Made by a program: the position numbers and the translations under genes
Source of the DNA: JACKBK01 sp963707275
GTDB taxonomy: Bacteria; Chloroflexota; Anaerolineae; JAAEKA01
Reading direction: 5' to 3'
Assembly: GCA_963707275.1 (NCBI GenBank)
Contig: CAVPPH010000001.1
Coordinates: 248,001 to 312,000 of the forward strand
Length of the DNA stretch: 64,000 nt
Notes under the pieces: generated by a model
Databases searched by the model: none
Told to the model about the DNA's origin: nothing
What the model saw: the letters and a program-made list of their open reading frames with translations, nothing else
Shown: positions 1 to 10,310 of the stretch, piece by piece
How positions within the stretch are numbered: the stretch's first letter is position 1
How the letters are laid out: every line of letters starts with the position of its first letter

Positions 1-3000
1 ACTTGGTGCGACAGCCATGCCTCGGGGATCGCCCAGGAAGCCGAAGACGTAGCAGCAGTGCCGTAGTCGTAATCCGGTGCACTGATCAGGATGTCGTCCA
101 AGCCGTCGCCGTTGACGTCGCCCGCGCCGGCGACGCTGGAGCCCAACGCCGCGCCGTTGCGGTCGCTTTCGAAGGTCCAGGCTGGCGTCGTGGCAAGGCC
201 ACCGGCTGAACCGAGATACAGGAACGCACGCCCGGCTCCGTACGAATACGTGTTTAGGGCGTGAAAGTAGGGGTCTCCCACCACGAGATCGTCGAAGCCA
301 TCGCTGTTGACGTCGCCGGCAGCTCGTGTAAGGGGCGTAGATGGATTCCATCGAAGAGTTGAGTTGTTGTCGGTTGGGAGTGCCGGCCGGTGATCCGTAT
401 AAGATTGATATCAGTGTGGGCTCGTTGTAACTGGATCTGCCGGTCGGCAATGTCGTTGTAGCCATCGCCGTTGACGTCGCCGATGTTTCGTGCATCCATA
501 CCGAGATATCGCTCGGGCGAGTTGCTTTCGAGGATCGCAGCCCGGGGTTCTGTCTAGTCCGTCCGGCGAACCGAAGAAGATCATGATTCGCCCCTCATGC
601 TGCTCGCCGTTTGTGAACGACGAATTAGCCGAGCAGCAGGTCGTCGTAGCCGTCGCCGTTGACATCGCCCGCGGCGCTGCCGAGTGCAGGACCACCCCAG
701 TCGAACACTGTTCCCAGGTCGCTGGCCGATCCATACGTGACACCGCCCTACCATCCTGGTAGATACTCAGGTCGTCGAAGCCGTCGCCGTTGAGATCGCC
801 AACAGCCGACTGCCCGGTTTCCCCCGCCACCAGTTTCGCTCGGTCGAAATCCCAGCAGAACTGCCTAGGAACAACTCGACCCAGGAATCCCCACCCATTC
901 TTCTGTACATCAGGACATCGTCGAAGCCATCGCCGTTGACATCGCCGGCCAAGCTACCCGACCCCGATCCCACCCAGTCCGGCATGGGGTTCTGTTCTGG
1001 AACCTGGATGACAACCGTGCTGGCCACTGTCTCCGGGGATAATTCAGCCGGAGACTGGGTAATTCCAGCGGCGGAGCGGCAAGATCCTCTGGAACTACTC
1101 CGGCAGGTTCCTCCATCGGTCCGCGGGTGGCGACCATCACCATCTCGCCGAAGTCCACGCCGCCCACGGTGCTGTCGCCTTGCCAGACCAGGTAGCTGTC
1201 CCACGGGCCGCCATCGTCGTCGTCGTGCAGGCCGAGGTTGAAGGTCAAGGCCGTGTCGCGCGCGAGGATGTTGTAGAAGCCGAACAGGTGGCGGCCGGGA
1301 TGCGCACTTCGACGTTCCAGCCGCCGGGCGTGGCCACTGCTGCCGCCTCGACGGGGATAGGCACGGTCGGGTCGCCGAAGTCGCTGACGCGGCCATCGGC
1401 GTTGATCGTGTACTGGTGGGTATCGCCGCCGGCCGGGTTGCCGTCCCAGACTGCGTAGAAGCCCAGCTCGATCTCGTCGTCGTTCCAGACCTCGGGGCTG
1501 TCGTTGACCACCGCGTCGTCGGATAACGTGGAAGGCGAGGTAGAGGTCGCTGGCGGTCCAGACGGCTTGCAGCGTGGCGGCTGCGTCGTCGGGTTGAGCC
1601 GGCTGGCCGGCTAGCGTGGCGGCCGAACTGCGGTCGAGGGTGAAGCCGGTCAGCGGCGTCCAGTCGCCGAGGTCGCCGTCGATGGTGGGTGGCTGGTCGA
1701 CCAGTTGGGCGAGGATGCGGCTGCCGCGCAGCCCGGCCGCCGATCCGTAGAAGCCGCGGATCAGGCCGCAGTTGGTGCAGCTGGCGGAGTAGGTGGAGTG
1801 ACCGGCCAGCAGGTCGTCGTAGCCGTCGCCGTTGACGTCGCCGGCCAGCGCAAGCTGGTCGCCGAAGCCGGCGCCGCCCTCGCCGTGCTGGGCGATCCAG
1901 TGTGGGGCCGGCGCCAGGCCGCGCGGCGAGCCGTAGAAGGCCAGCACCTGGCCTGTAGGGTAATTCGACGATGCCTGATGGCGCGCCCGCAACCAAATCG
2001 TCGTAGCCGTCGCCGTTGACATCCCCGGCCATGGCCACCGCCTGACCCAGTTGGGTATCGATCAGGTCTCGCTCTCGTAACGCCAGTCGCGGCGGATGAC
2101 AAGCCGATCGCTGAACCGCGGTACAGCGTGATCTGACCCAAGTCTGCGCAACTATCGGAGCTACTGCAAGGATATCCAGACTTGCCAATGACCAGGTCGC
2201 CGTAGCCATCGCCGTCTACATCTCCCGCGGCAGCCGCAGAGATCGTGTGCGAGCTCATGAATAGTCCAGTGGGCCGTCATGGCAGGACCCATCGGCGAAC
2301 CGAGGTAAATTCGAAGGTTCTGTTAGCTCCGGTAGTTTGTAGGGCGGACAAGCTCAGGCTCGGCGATATCATCGTAGCCATCGCCGTTGACGTCGCCCGA
2401 CAGGCAGCACCTTTTCTCCCAGGCGGCTGTGGTTGCCTCGCCCTGGAGCGTCCAGTCGGGCTCGGTGGAGGGGCCGTCAGGCGAGCCGTAGTAGAGCAGC
2501 ATCTGCCCTTCCCACTCCTGGCCGTCGGTGAAGTAGGGATCGCCCGACCAGCAGGTCGTCGTAGCCGTCGCCGTTGACGTCGCCGGCGCCGACGAGGCTG
2601 ACCGAGGCGCCATGCCAGGGCACGCCGGGAACCGGTCCGCCCGGTGAGCCGTAGAAGACCTGCAAGCCGTCCAGGCTGGCGGTGAAGAGGTCGTCGTAGC
2701 CATCGCCGTTGACGTCGCCGGCCGGGCAGGTCTGCCAGTGGTCGGTCAGCACCCAGTCTGGCTCGCTGGACAGGCCGTCAGGCGAACCGTAGAAGACGCG
2801 CGCCACGGCGCGTGTCCAGGGCGCGTTCTGCGGATCGACGATCAGGGCGTCGTCGAAGCCGTCGCCGTTGAGGTCGCCGGCCGCGGCCAGCGTGCCGGTC
2901 GCCGGACCGTAGGTCCAGTCCGGCGGCGGGTAGTTGTCGTCAGCCGGCGCGTGCGCAGTCTGGTCGGTCAAGCCGGCCGGCTCCGCCACGGACGCGGCTG

Positions 3001-3061
3001 CGCCCGGCGCCAGCAAAGCGAGGATCAGAAGACCCGTGAGCACAAATCGTTGTGTAGACAT
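1..3061 (-). CDS. Secreted FG-GAP repeat protein with internal CBM9-like domain (partial, frame-disrupted)
   Basis: The ATG at 3061 follows an AAGGAG site and opens a signal peptide (MSTQRFVLTGLLILALLAPG). Seven FG-GAP/VCBS repeats follow, recognisable by calcium-binding GDVNGDGYDD-type loops near 2862, 2697, 2565, 2380, 2205, 2005 and 1820. Then comes a CBM9-like carbohydrate-binding domain (about 1700-1150; IDGDLGDW, DDEIELGFYAVWDG, GGWNVEVRIPA). At least six more FG-GAP repeats follow (near 925, 785, 650, 463, 300 and 105), and the gene runs off the left edge. FG-GAP repeats fold into seven-bladed propellers, so the layout looks like propeller-CBM-propeller. The reading frame changes at least ten times, for example near 2545, 2340, 2090, 1960, 1525 and 1290. 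The domains continue across every break, so I treat it as one gene with sequence errors. An adhesive or glycan-binding surface role is inference. Confidence 0.75.
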
Positions 3062-3076
3062 GGTTGATCTCCTTCC

Positions 3077-3110
3077 AGGAGTGGCAGTCCTGCCGAGGAC
3101 TGCCACTCCT
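3077..3110. terminator. Perfect 15-bp inverted repeat between two minus-strand genes
   Basis: Arms at 3077-3091 and 3096-3110 are perfectly complementary around a GCCG loop. On the minus strand the hairpin lies between the TAG of the upstream fragment (3116-3118) and the AAGGAG site of the FG-GAP gene starting at 3061. No T-tract follows on either strand, so a classical intrinsic terminator is uncertain. An mRNA processing or stabilising hairpin is equally possible. Confidence 0.45.
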
Positions 3111-3115
3111 CTTGT

Positions 3116-3625
3116 CTAGCGGTGCAGGATCAGCGGCAGGTAGCGGACGTGTACTGCCGCTGTCGTCGTTGGCGTTGTCGTTGGCGGTGCGTGTCGCTGT
3201 CGCCGTGCTGGTGGTGGATGTAGGTGTGAGCGTCGCCGTCAACGTCCTTGTCGGCGTCGGCGTGGCGGTGCGGGTTGGTGTGGCAGTGGGCGACGGTGTA
3301 GAGGTGGATGTCGGGGTCGCCGTTGCGGTGCTGGTTGGCGATGCAGTTGGTGTGGGTGTTGGCTCGCAGGGCGTGAACTGGGTGGGCACGTAGTCGGCGC
3401 GGTTGACCAGCACGACCGCATCAGCGGGCAACGACTAGCGGCTGCTGAAGACGACGGTGTGGTCGCCTGGGTCAAGGATGAACGGAACGACCGGCTGTCC
3501 CTCGGCATGCACCTGCTCCCAGCTCCAAGTCCACTGGCTGCCGAACTGGCCGATCTCGTAGTGGAAAGGCGGTGCGCCGTCCACTGAGACCCAGAACGAG
3601 TTCTTGTCCCAGTCTAACCCCATGG
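3116..3625 (-). pseudogene. Truncated duplicate of a carbohydrate-binding-like domain, Thr/Pro linker and YLPLILHR end
   Basis: This stretch repeats the C-terminal part of a domain found at 4990-5440 in the adjacent gene: it begins at MGLDWDKNSFWVSVDG and shares HYEIGQFG, HAEGQPV, HTVVFSSR and a DYVPTQFTPC end. A Thr/Pro-rich linker (about 3180-3370) follows, then RYLPLILHR and a stop at 3116-3118. At least two frame changes lie between these parts. It has no start codon or leader of its own, because the homology begins in mid-domain just after the stop of the larger gene. It is best read as a leftover of a tandem duplication, or as a misassembled copy of the neighbour's tail. It could instead be the true C-terminus of a rearranged gene. 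Confidence 0.55.
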
Positions 3626-3642
3626 CACTGCCTAGAGGTGGT

Positions 3643-6600
3643 CTAGCGGTGCAGGATCAGCGGCAGGTAGCGGCGGATCCCACCACCAAAGCCGAGCACC
3701 TCGACCGGCGTGGCACGCGTGTCTGTTGTGCCATCGCCCAGTTGACCGTAGCCGTTGTAACCCCAGCAACTGACGCCGCCGCCTGCAAGCAATGCGCAGG
3801 TGTGGTTGCCGCCGGCGCTGATCGCAGGCGTGGCACTGCTCAAACCCGAAACATCGACGGGCGTGTGGCGCTCGGCGCATGTGCCATCGCCCAGTTGGCC
3901 ATAGCCGTTCCATCCCCAGCACTTGGCACCTCCACCCGCGACCAAGGCGCAGGTGTGGCCACCGCCGGCGGCGACGGCGCGCACGCCGCTGGCCAGTCCG
4001 GACACATCCACCGGCGAAGCCCGGAGGGTCGTCGTGCCATCGCCCAGTTGACCGTTGCCGTTGTAGCCCCAGCATTTGGAAGCGCCGTCCTCGGTTTGCG
4101 CACAGGTGTGCCAGAGGCCGGAAGCGATGGCGCGCACGCCGCCAGCCAGCCCGACCACATCCGCCGGCGCGGTGCGGTTGGTCGTCGTGCCGTCGCCCAC
4201 TTGACCATAGTAGTTGGCTCCCCAGCACTTGACACCGCTGCCCTCGGTCAGGACGCAGGTGTGACCACCGCCGGCGGCAACCGCGCGCACAGCGCTGGCC
4301 AGACCTAACACATCCACCGGCGTGGCGCGGTTAGTCGTCGTGCCGTCGCCCAGTTGACCGTAGCCGTTGTAGCCCCAGCACTTGGCAGCACCCCCCCCGG
4401 TCAGCGCGCAGGTGTGCCAGTCGCCGGCGGCGATTGCGTCCACACCGTTGCCCAGCCCGACTACGTCCACTGGCGTAGTCCGGTCGGTCGTCGTGCCATC
4501 ACCCAGTTGACCGTAGTCGTTGGCGCCCCAGCACTTGACTCCGCCGTCCTCGGTCAGTGCGCAGGTGTGCGCAGCACCGGCGGTGACAGCGCGCACGCCG
4601 CTGCTCAACCCGGCTACATCCACCGGCGTGCTGCGGTTATCCATCGTGCCATCGCCCAGCTGGCCGTAGGTCGTTGGCGCCCCAGCACTTGACCCCGCCG
4701 CTTTCCGTCAGGGCGCAACTGTGGTTGCCGCCGGCGCGACCTGAACAGCAGGCACGACGGCAGCGGGCGTGGCAGTCGGTGTCATGGTCGGTGTGGCGGT
4801 CGAGGACGGTGTGGCAGTAGAGGTCGGCGTAACGGTCGATGTCGGCGAGGCGGTTGGTGTTGCTGTCCGTGTCGGCGTCGGCGTGGCGGTGCGGGTTGGT
4901 GTCGCTGTAGGCGATGGCTGTGGATGTGAACGTAGCCGTGGGCGTACTGGTGGAAGCTGCGGTTGGTGTCGGGTTCGTGCCGCAGGGGGTGAACTGGGTC
5001 GGCACGTAGTCGGAGCGGTTGACCAGGACGATCGCGTCCAGGCGGGAGAGCGGCTCGCGGCTGCTGAAGACGACCGTGTGCTGGCCGGCGCTCAGATTGA
5101 AAGGTGTGACTGGCTGTCCCTCGGCGTGCACCGGCTCCCAGCCCCAGGTCCACTGGTCGCCGAACTGGCCGATCTCGTAGTGGAACGGCGCGCCGCCGTC
5201 GACTGAGACCAAGAACGAGTTCTTGTCCCAGTCGAGGCCCATGGCCCGCGCCCAGAGATAGTAGTTGTCGACGTAGGGCACGGTGACGTCGAAGGTGATG
5301 GCGCTGCCTGACCAGGGGACGGTGTCGTAGACGTAGTAGCAGGCTGAAGCGCCGGCGCTGTCTTCGCCGCGCTGCATGCTGCCGGTTTGGGACGCGTCCT
5401 CGGCCTCGCGGTGCCAGACCCATTGGGGAGGATGGAGCCGGTCCACCGGGCGATGTGCGACGACGGCTTACCGCCGGCTGTGGTGAACTCGCCCCCTGGC
5501 GTAGAGCGAGCCATCCGGGCCCAAACCGCCAGGGCGTTGACAGGCGGGTAATCGTCCTCCATCATCCCGCTGCCCAGGGGATGCCACGATGAAGTCGTCC
5601 GTCCCAGCGGGCGATGCAGTTGGCTGCGACCCCGCCGGCTGTGGTGAACCTGCCACCGGCGTAGAGCGAGCCATCCGGCCCAACCGCCAGCGCGTAGACA
5701 TACGGGTACGATCTCCTCCCATCCCGCTGCCCAGGGGGTGCCACGACGAAGTCGCTCGCGTCCCAGCGGGCGATGTAGTTGACTGCGACCCCGCCGGCTG
5801 TGGTGAAGCCGCCGCCGGCGTAGAGCGAGCCATCCGGCCCAACCGCCAGAGCGTAGACATCGCGGTACATCTCCTCCCATCCCGCTGCCCAGGGGATGCC
5901 ACGGCGAAGTCGCGCGTCCCAGCGGGCGATGTGGTTGGCTGCGACCCCGCCGGCTGTGGTGAAGTGGCCGCCGGCGTAGAGCGAGCCATCCGGCCCAAAC
6001 GCCAGGGCGAAGACATACGGGCAATCTCGCTCCCATCCCGCTGCCCAGAGGATGCCACGACGAAGTCGCCGGGTCCCAGCGGGCGATGTAGTTGGCTGCG
6101 ACCCCGCCGGCTGTGGTGAAGTAGCCCCCGGCGTAGAGCGAGCCGTCCGGCGCAACCGCCAGGGCGTCGACCGCATCTGTTCATCCCGCTGCCCAGGGGA
6201 TGCCACGACGAAGTCGCCGGGTCCCAGCGGGCGATGCGGTTGGCTGCGACCCCGCCGGCTGTGGTGAACTCGCCGCCGGCGTAGAGCGAGCCATCCGGCC
6301 CAAACGCCAGGGCGGAGACCGCACTGGCTCATCCCGCTGCCCAGGGGATGCCACGACGAAGTCGCCACGTCCCAGCGGGCGATGCGGTTGGCTGCGACCC
6401 CGCCGGCTGTGGTGAAGTCGCCCCCGGCGTAGAGCGAGCCATCCGGCCCAAACGCCAGGGCGACGACACCGTAATATCCTCGTCCATCCCGCTGCCCGAG
6501 CAGGGGATGCCACGACGAAGTCGCCGCGTCCCAGCGGGCGATGTAGTTGGCTGCGACTCCGCCGGCTGTGGTGAAGTCGCCGCCGGCGTAGAGCGAGCCA

Positions 6601-8307
6601 TCCGGCCCAACCGCCAGGGCGTAGACGCGCGAGTTGATAACCTCCTCCCATTCCGCTGCCCAGGGGATGCCACGACGAAGTCGCCGAGTCCCAGCGGGCG
6701 ATGCGGTTGGCTGCGACCCCGCCGGCTGTGGTGAAGTTGCCCCCGGCGTAGAGCGAGCCATCCGGCCCAACCGCCAGGGCGAGGACGCAGTCAGTTCATC
6801 CCGCTGCCCAGGGGATGCCACGACGAAGTCGCTGCGTCCCAGCGGGCGATGTGGTTGGCTGCGACCCCGCCGGCTGTGGTGAACTCGGCCCCCGGCGTAG
6901 AGCGAGCCATCCGGCCCAAACGCCAGGGCGTAGACATGCGGGAAATTCCGCTGCCCATCCCGCTGCCCAGGGGGTGCCACGACGAAGTCGCCGTCCCAGC
7001 GGGCGATGTAGTTGGCTGCGACCCCGCCGGCTGTGGTGAACTCGCCCCCGGCGTAGAGCGAGCCATCCGGCCCAACCGCCAGGGCGTAGACGTAATCTGT
7101 CCATCCCGCTGCCCAGGGGGTGCCACGACGAAGTCGCCGAGTCCCAGCGGGCGATGTAGTTGGCTGCGACCCCGCCGGCTGTGGTGAAGCCGCCCCCGGC
7201 GTAGAGCGAGCCATCCGGCCCAACCGCCAGGGCGTAGACCCGTATCGTCCATCCCGCTGCCCAGGGGATGCCACGGCGAAGTCCTCCGTCCCAGCGGGCG
7301 ATGTAGTTGGCTGTGACCCCGCCGGCTGTGGTGAAGTCGCCCCCGGCGTAGAGCGAGCCATCAGCGCCAACCGCCAGGGCGCGGACCGTCACCGTCCATC
7401 CCGCTGCCGAGGGGATGCCACGACGAAGTCGCCGTCCCAGCGGGCGATGTAATTGGCCGCGACCCCGCCGGCTGTGGTGAAACCGGCCTCCGGCGTAGAG
7501 CGAGCCATCCGGCCCAACGCCAGGGCGTTGACCGCGCCGTTCATTCCAGGTAGATTGAACCCCGCCGCCCAGTACTCGTCACCGGGCGCAGCCGGTGCGC
7601 TGGCCGGCGCGTGCGCAGCCGACCGCAGGCGGCATCGCCAGTAGGCGAGTCACAAACGCCAAGCAGACATGCGGGAATCTCCACCGCTCATCCCGCTGCC
7701 CAGAGGGTGCCACGACGAAGTCGCTGCGTCCCAGCGGGCGATGTAGTTGGCTGCGACCCCGCCAGCATGCGGTGAACCATCCCCCGGCGTAGAGCGAGCC
7801 ATCCGGCCCAACCGCCAAGGCGTAGACATGCTGGCAATCTCCTCCCATCCCGCTGCCCAGGGGATGCCATAGGGACCCGTCCCAGCGGGCGATGTAGTTG
7901 GCTGCGACCCCGCCGGCTGTGGTGAAGTCAGCCACCGGCGTAGAGCGAGCCATCAGCGCCAACCGCCAGGGCGTCGGACCGTGCCGTCCATCCCGTTGGC
8001 CGAAGGGATGCCACTCGGCGCCGTCCCAGCGGGCGATGTAATCGGCCGAGACCCCGCCGGCTGTGGTAAACAGGCCCCCGGCGTAAATCGAGCCATCCGT
8101 CCCGAACGCCAGGGCGTTGACCTGCGCCGAATTCATTCCAGGGATTCGAACCCCGCCGCCCAGTACTCGTCACCGGGCGCAGCCGGTGCGCTGGCCGGCG
8201 CTGGCGCAGCCAGGGATCGCAGTGGCTGCGCTACGGACGCGGATGCGCCCGGCGCCAGCAGCGCGAGAATCAGAAGACCTGTGAGCACAACGCGTTGTGT
8301 ATATCAT
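3643..8307 (-). CDS. Giant secreted protein: 'LYAGG' propeller repeats, carbohydrate-binding-like domain, seven RCC1 repeats, YLPLILHR C-terminus
   Basis: The start at 8307 follows GGAGATCAACC, the same context as the gene at 3061. After a frame change within the first codons, a leader related to that gene (LTGLLILALLAPGAS) can be read. Domains in order are: about 17 repeats of 50 residues (8130-5470; ALAVGPDGSLYAGG, FTTAGGVAANYIARWD), resembling delta-60/NHL-like propellers; a carbohydrate-binding-like domain (5440-4990; NYYLWARAMGLDWDKNS); a Thr/Pro linker (4980-4750); seven RCC1 repeats (4740-3680; HTCALTEDGGVKCWG, YGQLGDG); and a final RYLPLILHR. RCC1 repeats form seven-bladed propellers, so seven is a complete ring. 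Many frame changes occur, mostly in the variable linkers of the first array. The protein is probably exported and surface-exposed; its ligand is unknown. Confidence 0.7.
5480..8110 (-). repeat. Tandem array of 17 units of about 150 bp encoding propeller-like repeats
   Basis: The conserved core that encodes LYAGG appears on the plus strand near 5497, 5660, 5818, 5972, 6129, 6279, 6426, 6583, 6744, 6893, 7047, 7199, 7342, 7491, 7785, 7936 and 8078. Spacing is about 147-160 bp, apart from one larger step where a leader-like segment intervenes (7525-7622). Each unit has a conserved half (GSLYAGG..FTTAGGVAANYIARWD) and a short variable linker. The conserved half stays free of stops in all three minus-strand frames, which is why long ORFs persist through the frame changes. 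Confidence 0.85.
7525..7622 (-). repeat. Internal second copy of the N-terminal segment of the repeat protein
   Basis: This segment matches 8115-8214 closely, including the stretch encoding APGDEYWAAG just after the signal peptide and the first Asn-Ala-Leu-Ala repeat start. It lies inside the 150-bp array with three repeats before it and exactly fourteen after it. It marks a partial tandem duplication of the gene start, or an assembly join near 7625-7680. Confidence 0.6.
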
Positions 8308-8393
8308 GGTTGATCTCCATTTCTTGAAGTGAAACCGATGTGACAACCCTGGGACGACTGGCCGCGCGGCCGGTGCGCCCCGCAAGCGGCAAA

Positions 8394-10310
8394 TCATCTC
8401 AGCACCACGGGTAGAAAGACCTGATAGCTCGGCTCGGCGCCGCGGTAGTGCAGGATCGTCCCGTAGCCCACGGCCCAGCCGTCTGTCGCCGACACCATGG
8501 CGACCGCGCTGAGCTGCCTGCCGCTGGGATTGAGCACATCGGTCCAGTTGACGCCGTCCCAGCGCATGAACTCGCTGCCGCTGTGGCTGCAGCCGAACTC
8601 ATCAGCATACGATCCGCCGCCCACCATCCAGCCGTCGCTCGCCGACATCATGCTGACGGAGCGGAGGGGCCAAAAAGCTGGGGACGCTTGAGGAACTCCA
8701 GTTGATCCCATCCCAACGACAGACCATGTCTTCCCATCCTCCGTAACCCCAATGTGTGCCGCCGCCAATCCATCCGTCGCTAGCTGACACCATGTCGACG
8801 TCAAACAGGTATTCCGCCGAGCAACCTGAAACGCCGGTCCACGCTTGGCCATCCCAATGCATCATTTGCTCGCTGCCCACGACCCAGCCATCGGTCGAGG
8901 ACAGCATGTCGATACCATACAGATCAGAATACAAGGGAGAAACATCGACCTGGCTCCACTGGACGCCGTCCCAACGCAGGATGACCCCGGGATAGTCGCC
9001 GACCGCCCAGCCATCAGTCGGCGAAACCATGTCGATGTCGTTCAGGGTAACGGTCACCGGACTGTCGACCTGGCTCCAGGCGCGACCATCCCAGCGCAGG
9101 ATCACACCCTGCTGACCAACAGCCCAGCCATCGTCAGGCGCCAGCAGATCGATGGCGTTGAGCCCCTGGTTTACCGGGCTGGTTACCTGCGCCCAGGTAA
9201 CGCCGTCCCAATGCATGATCCTGGTGCTGTGGTAGTCGCCGCCAACCGCCCAGCCGTCAATTGCCGAGGCCATCGCGATGTCGTTCAAAGCCCAGTTACG
9301 ATCGACATAGGGCGTGGTGGCGTTCCAGCCGTTGCCATTCCACATGAGAATCGCGCCGTTTTCTCCGGCGGCCCATCCCTGGTCGGCCGAGACCATGGCG
9401 ACGTGGAACAGCCGGCCGCTGACGGGGTACACCGCCTGCGACCAGGTCACGCCATCCCAGCGCAGCAGCACGCTCGACCAGTAGCCGGTGCCGCAGTGGC
9501 TGGTCTCATGAAAGGCGCCGCCAACGGCCCAACCCGCGTCGTTCCCAGCCATGGATATCTCGTACAGGTCGTCAGTGGTTGGGCTGGTCACCGGCCACCA
9601 GTCGCTGCCGTCCCAGCGCAGGATGGTTCCACGATCGCCCACGGCCCAACCATCGCTGGCGGAATGCATCTGGACCGAGTTCAGGTCGTTTGGCGTGGCG
9701 AAGAACTCGATCCAGCGCACGCCATCCCAGTGCACCATCGCGCCATTCGAGCCTACCGCCCATCCATCGCTGATCGATGCCAGGGATACCGAGTTCAGCG
9801 ACTGTTCGGTGGAGCTGTCGACCAGGCGCCAGGCGACGCCGTCCCAGCGCACGATGGTTCCTCCGTTGCCGACGGCCCAGCCATCGCCGGCAGAAACCAT
9901 ATCGACGCCGGTGAGATCACGAGTTCGTGGGGCTGTCAACCTGGCTACCAGCTTGCGCCGTCCCAGTGCAGAATGACACCCTGCGCGCCAACTGCCCAAC
10001 CATCGCCGGCCGAGAGCATGTCCAGCGCGGCCAGCGATGTCGTGGTTGGGCTGGCAACGCTCTGCCAGAGCGCGCCGTCCCAGTGCATGATGGCGCCATT
10101 GGGGCCAACCGCCCAGGCGTCGCTTGCCGTAACGCCGGCAACCGCCAGCGCGTAGCCACAGGGCACAACTCCCGGCGGCGACCAGCACTGCCACTGGCCC
10201 GAATTCAGAGTTGTCGCTTCGCTGTCTGCCGGGCGGCCCGGCGCTCCTGCGGCAGGCGCTGTCAGAGCCAACAGGACGATGATTGTCAGCGTGACGATGC
10301 GGGTTTTCAT
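8394..10310 (-). CDS. Secreted 14-repeat 'GWAVG' beta-propeller protein (YCF48/BNR-like), copy 3
   Basis: ATG at 10310 overlaps the stop of the upstream paralogue by four bases (ATGA), which implies translational coupling. A signal peptide (MKTRIVTLTIIVLLAL) is followed by a conserved opening (QCWSPPGVVPCGYAL) and fourteen repeats of the type DGWAVGxxGxILRWDGxxW. Fourteen is two complete seven-bladed rings. The protein ends in YQVFLPVVLR, close to the YLPLILHR ends of neighbours. Frame changes lie near 9960 and 8680, and the repeat series runs through both without loss. The repeats resemble YCF48/BNR-type propellers. No catalytic motif is visible, and the binding partner is unknown. Confidence 0.75.

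Noticed and set aside
3064..3393. Val/Gly-rich plus-strand frame
   Set aside because: Antisense of the Thr/Pro-rich linker; such mirrors appear opposite every linker in the window.
5589..7452. Plus-strand frames with repeated VPAGDVVGCDPAGCGE
   Set aside because: They are antisense copies of the LYAGG-encoding array and lack ribosome-binding sites; the signal peptide and domains are on the minus strand.
5480..8110. Regular 150-bp repeats as a CRISPR array
   Set aside because: The unit is far too long and coding, with conserved residues across units. There are no 20-50 bp repeats with unique spacers and no cas genes.
8845..10155. A 436-codon plus-strand frame
   Set aside because: It is the mirror of the GWAVG repeat gene; its own 'repeats' only reflect the opposite-strand repeat.
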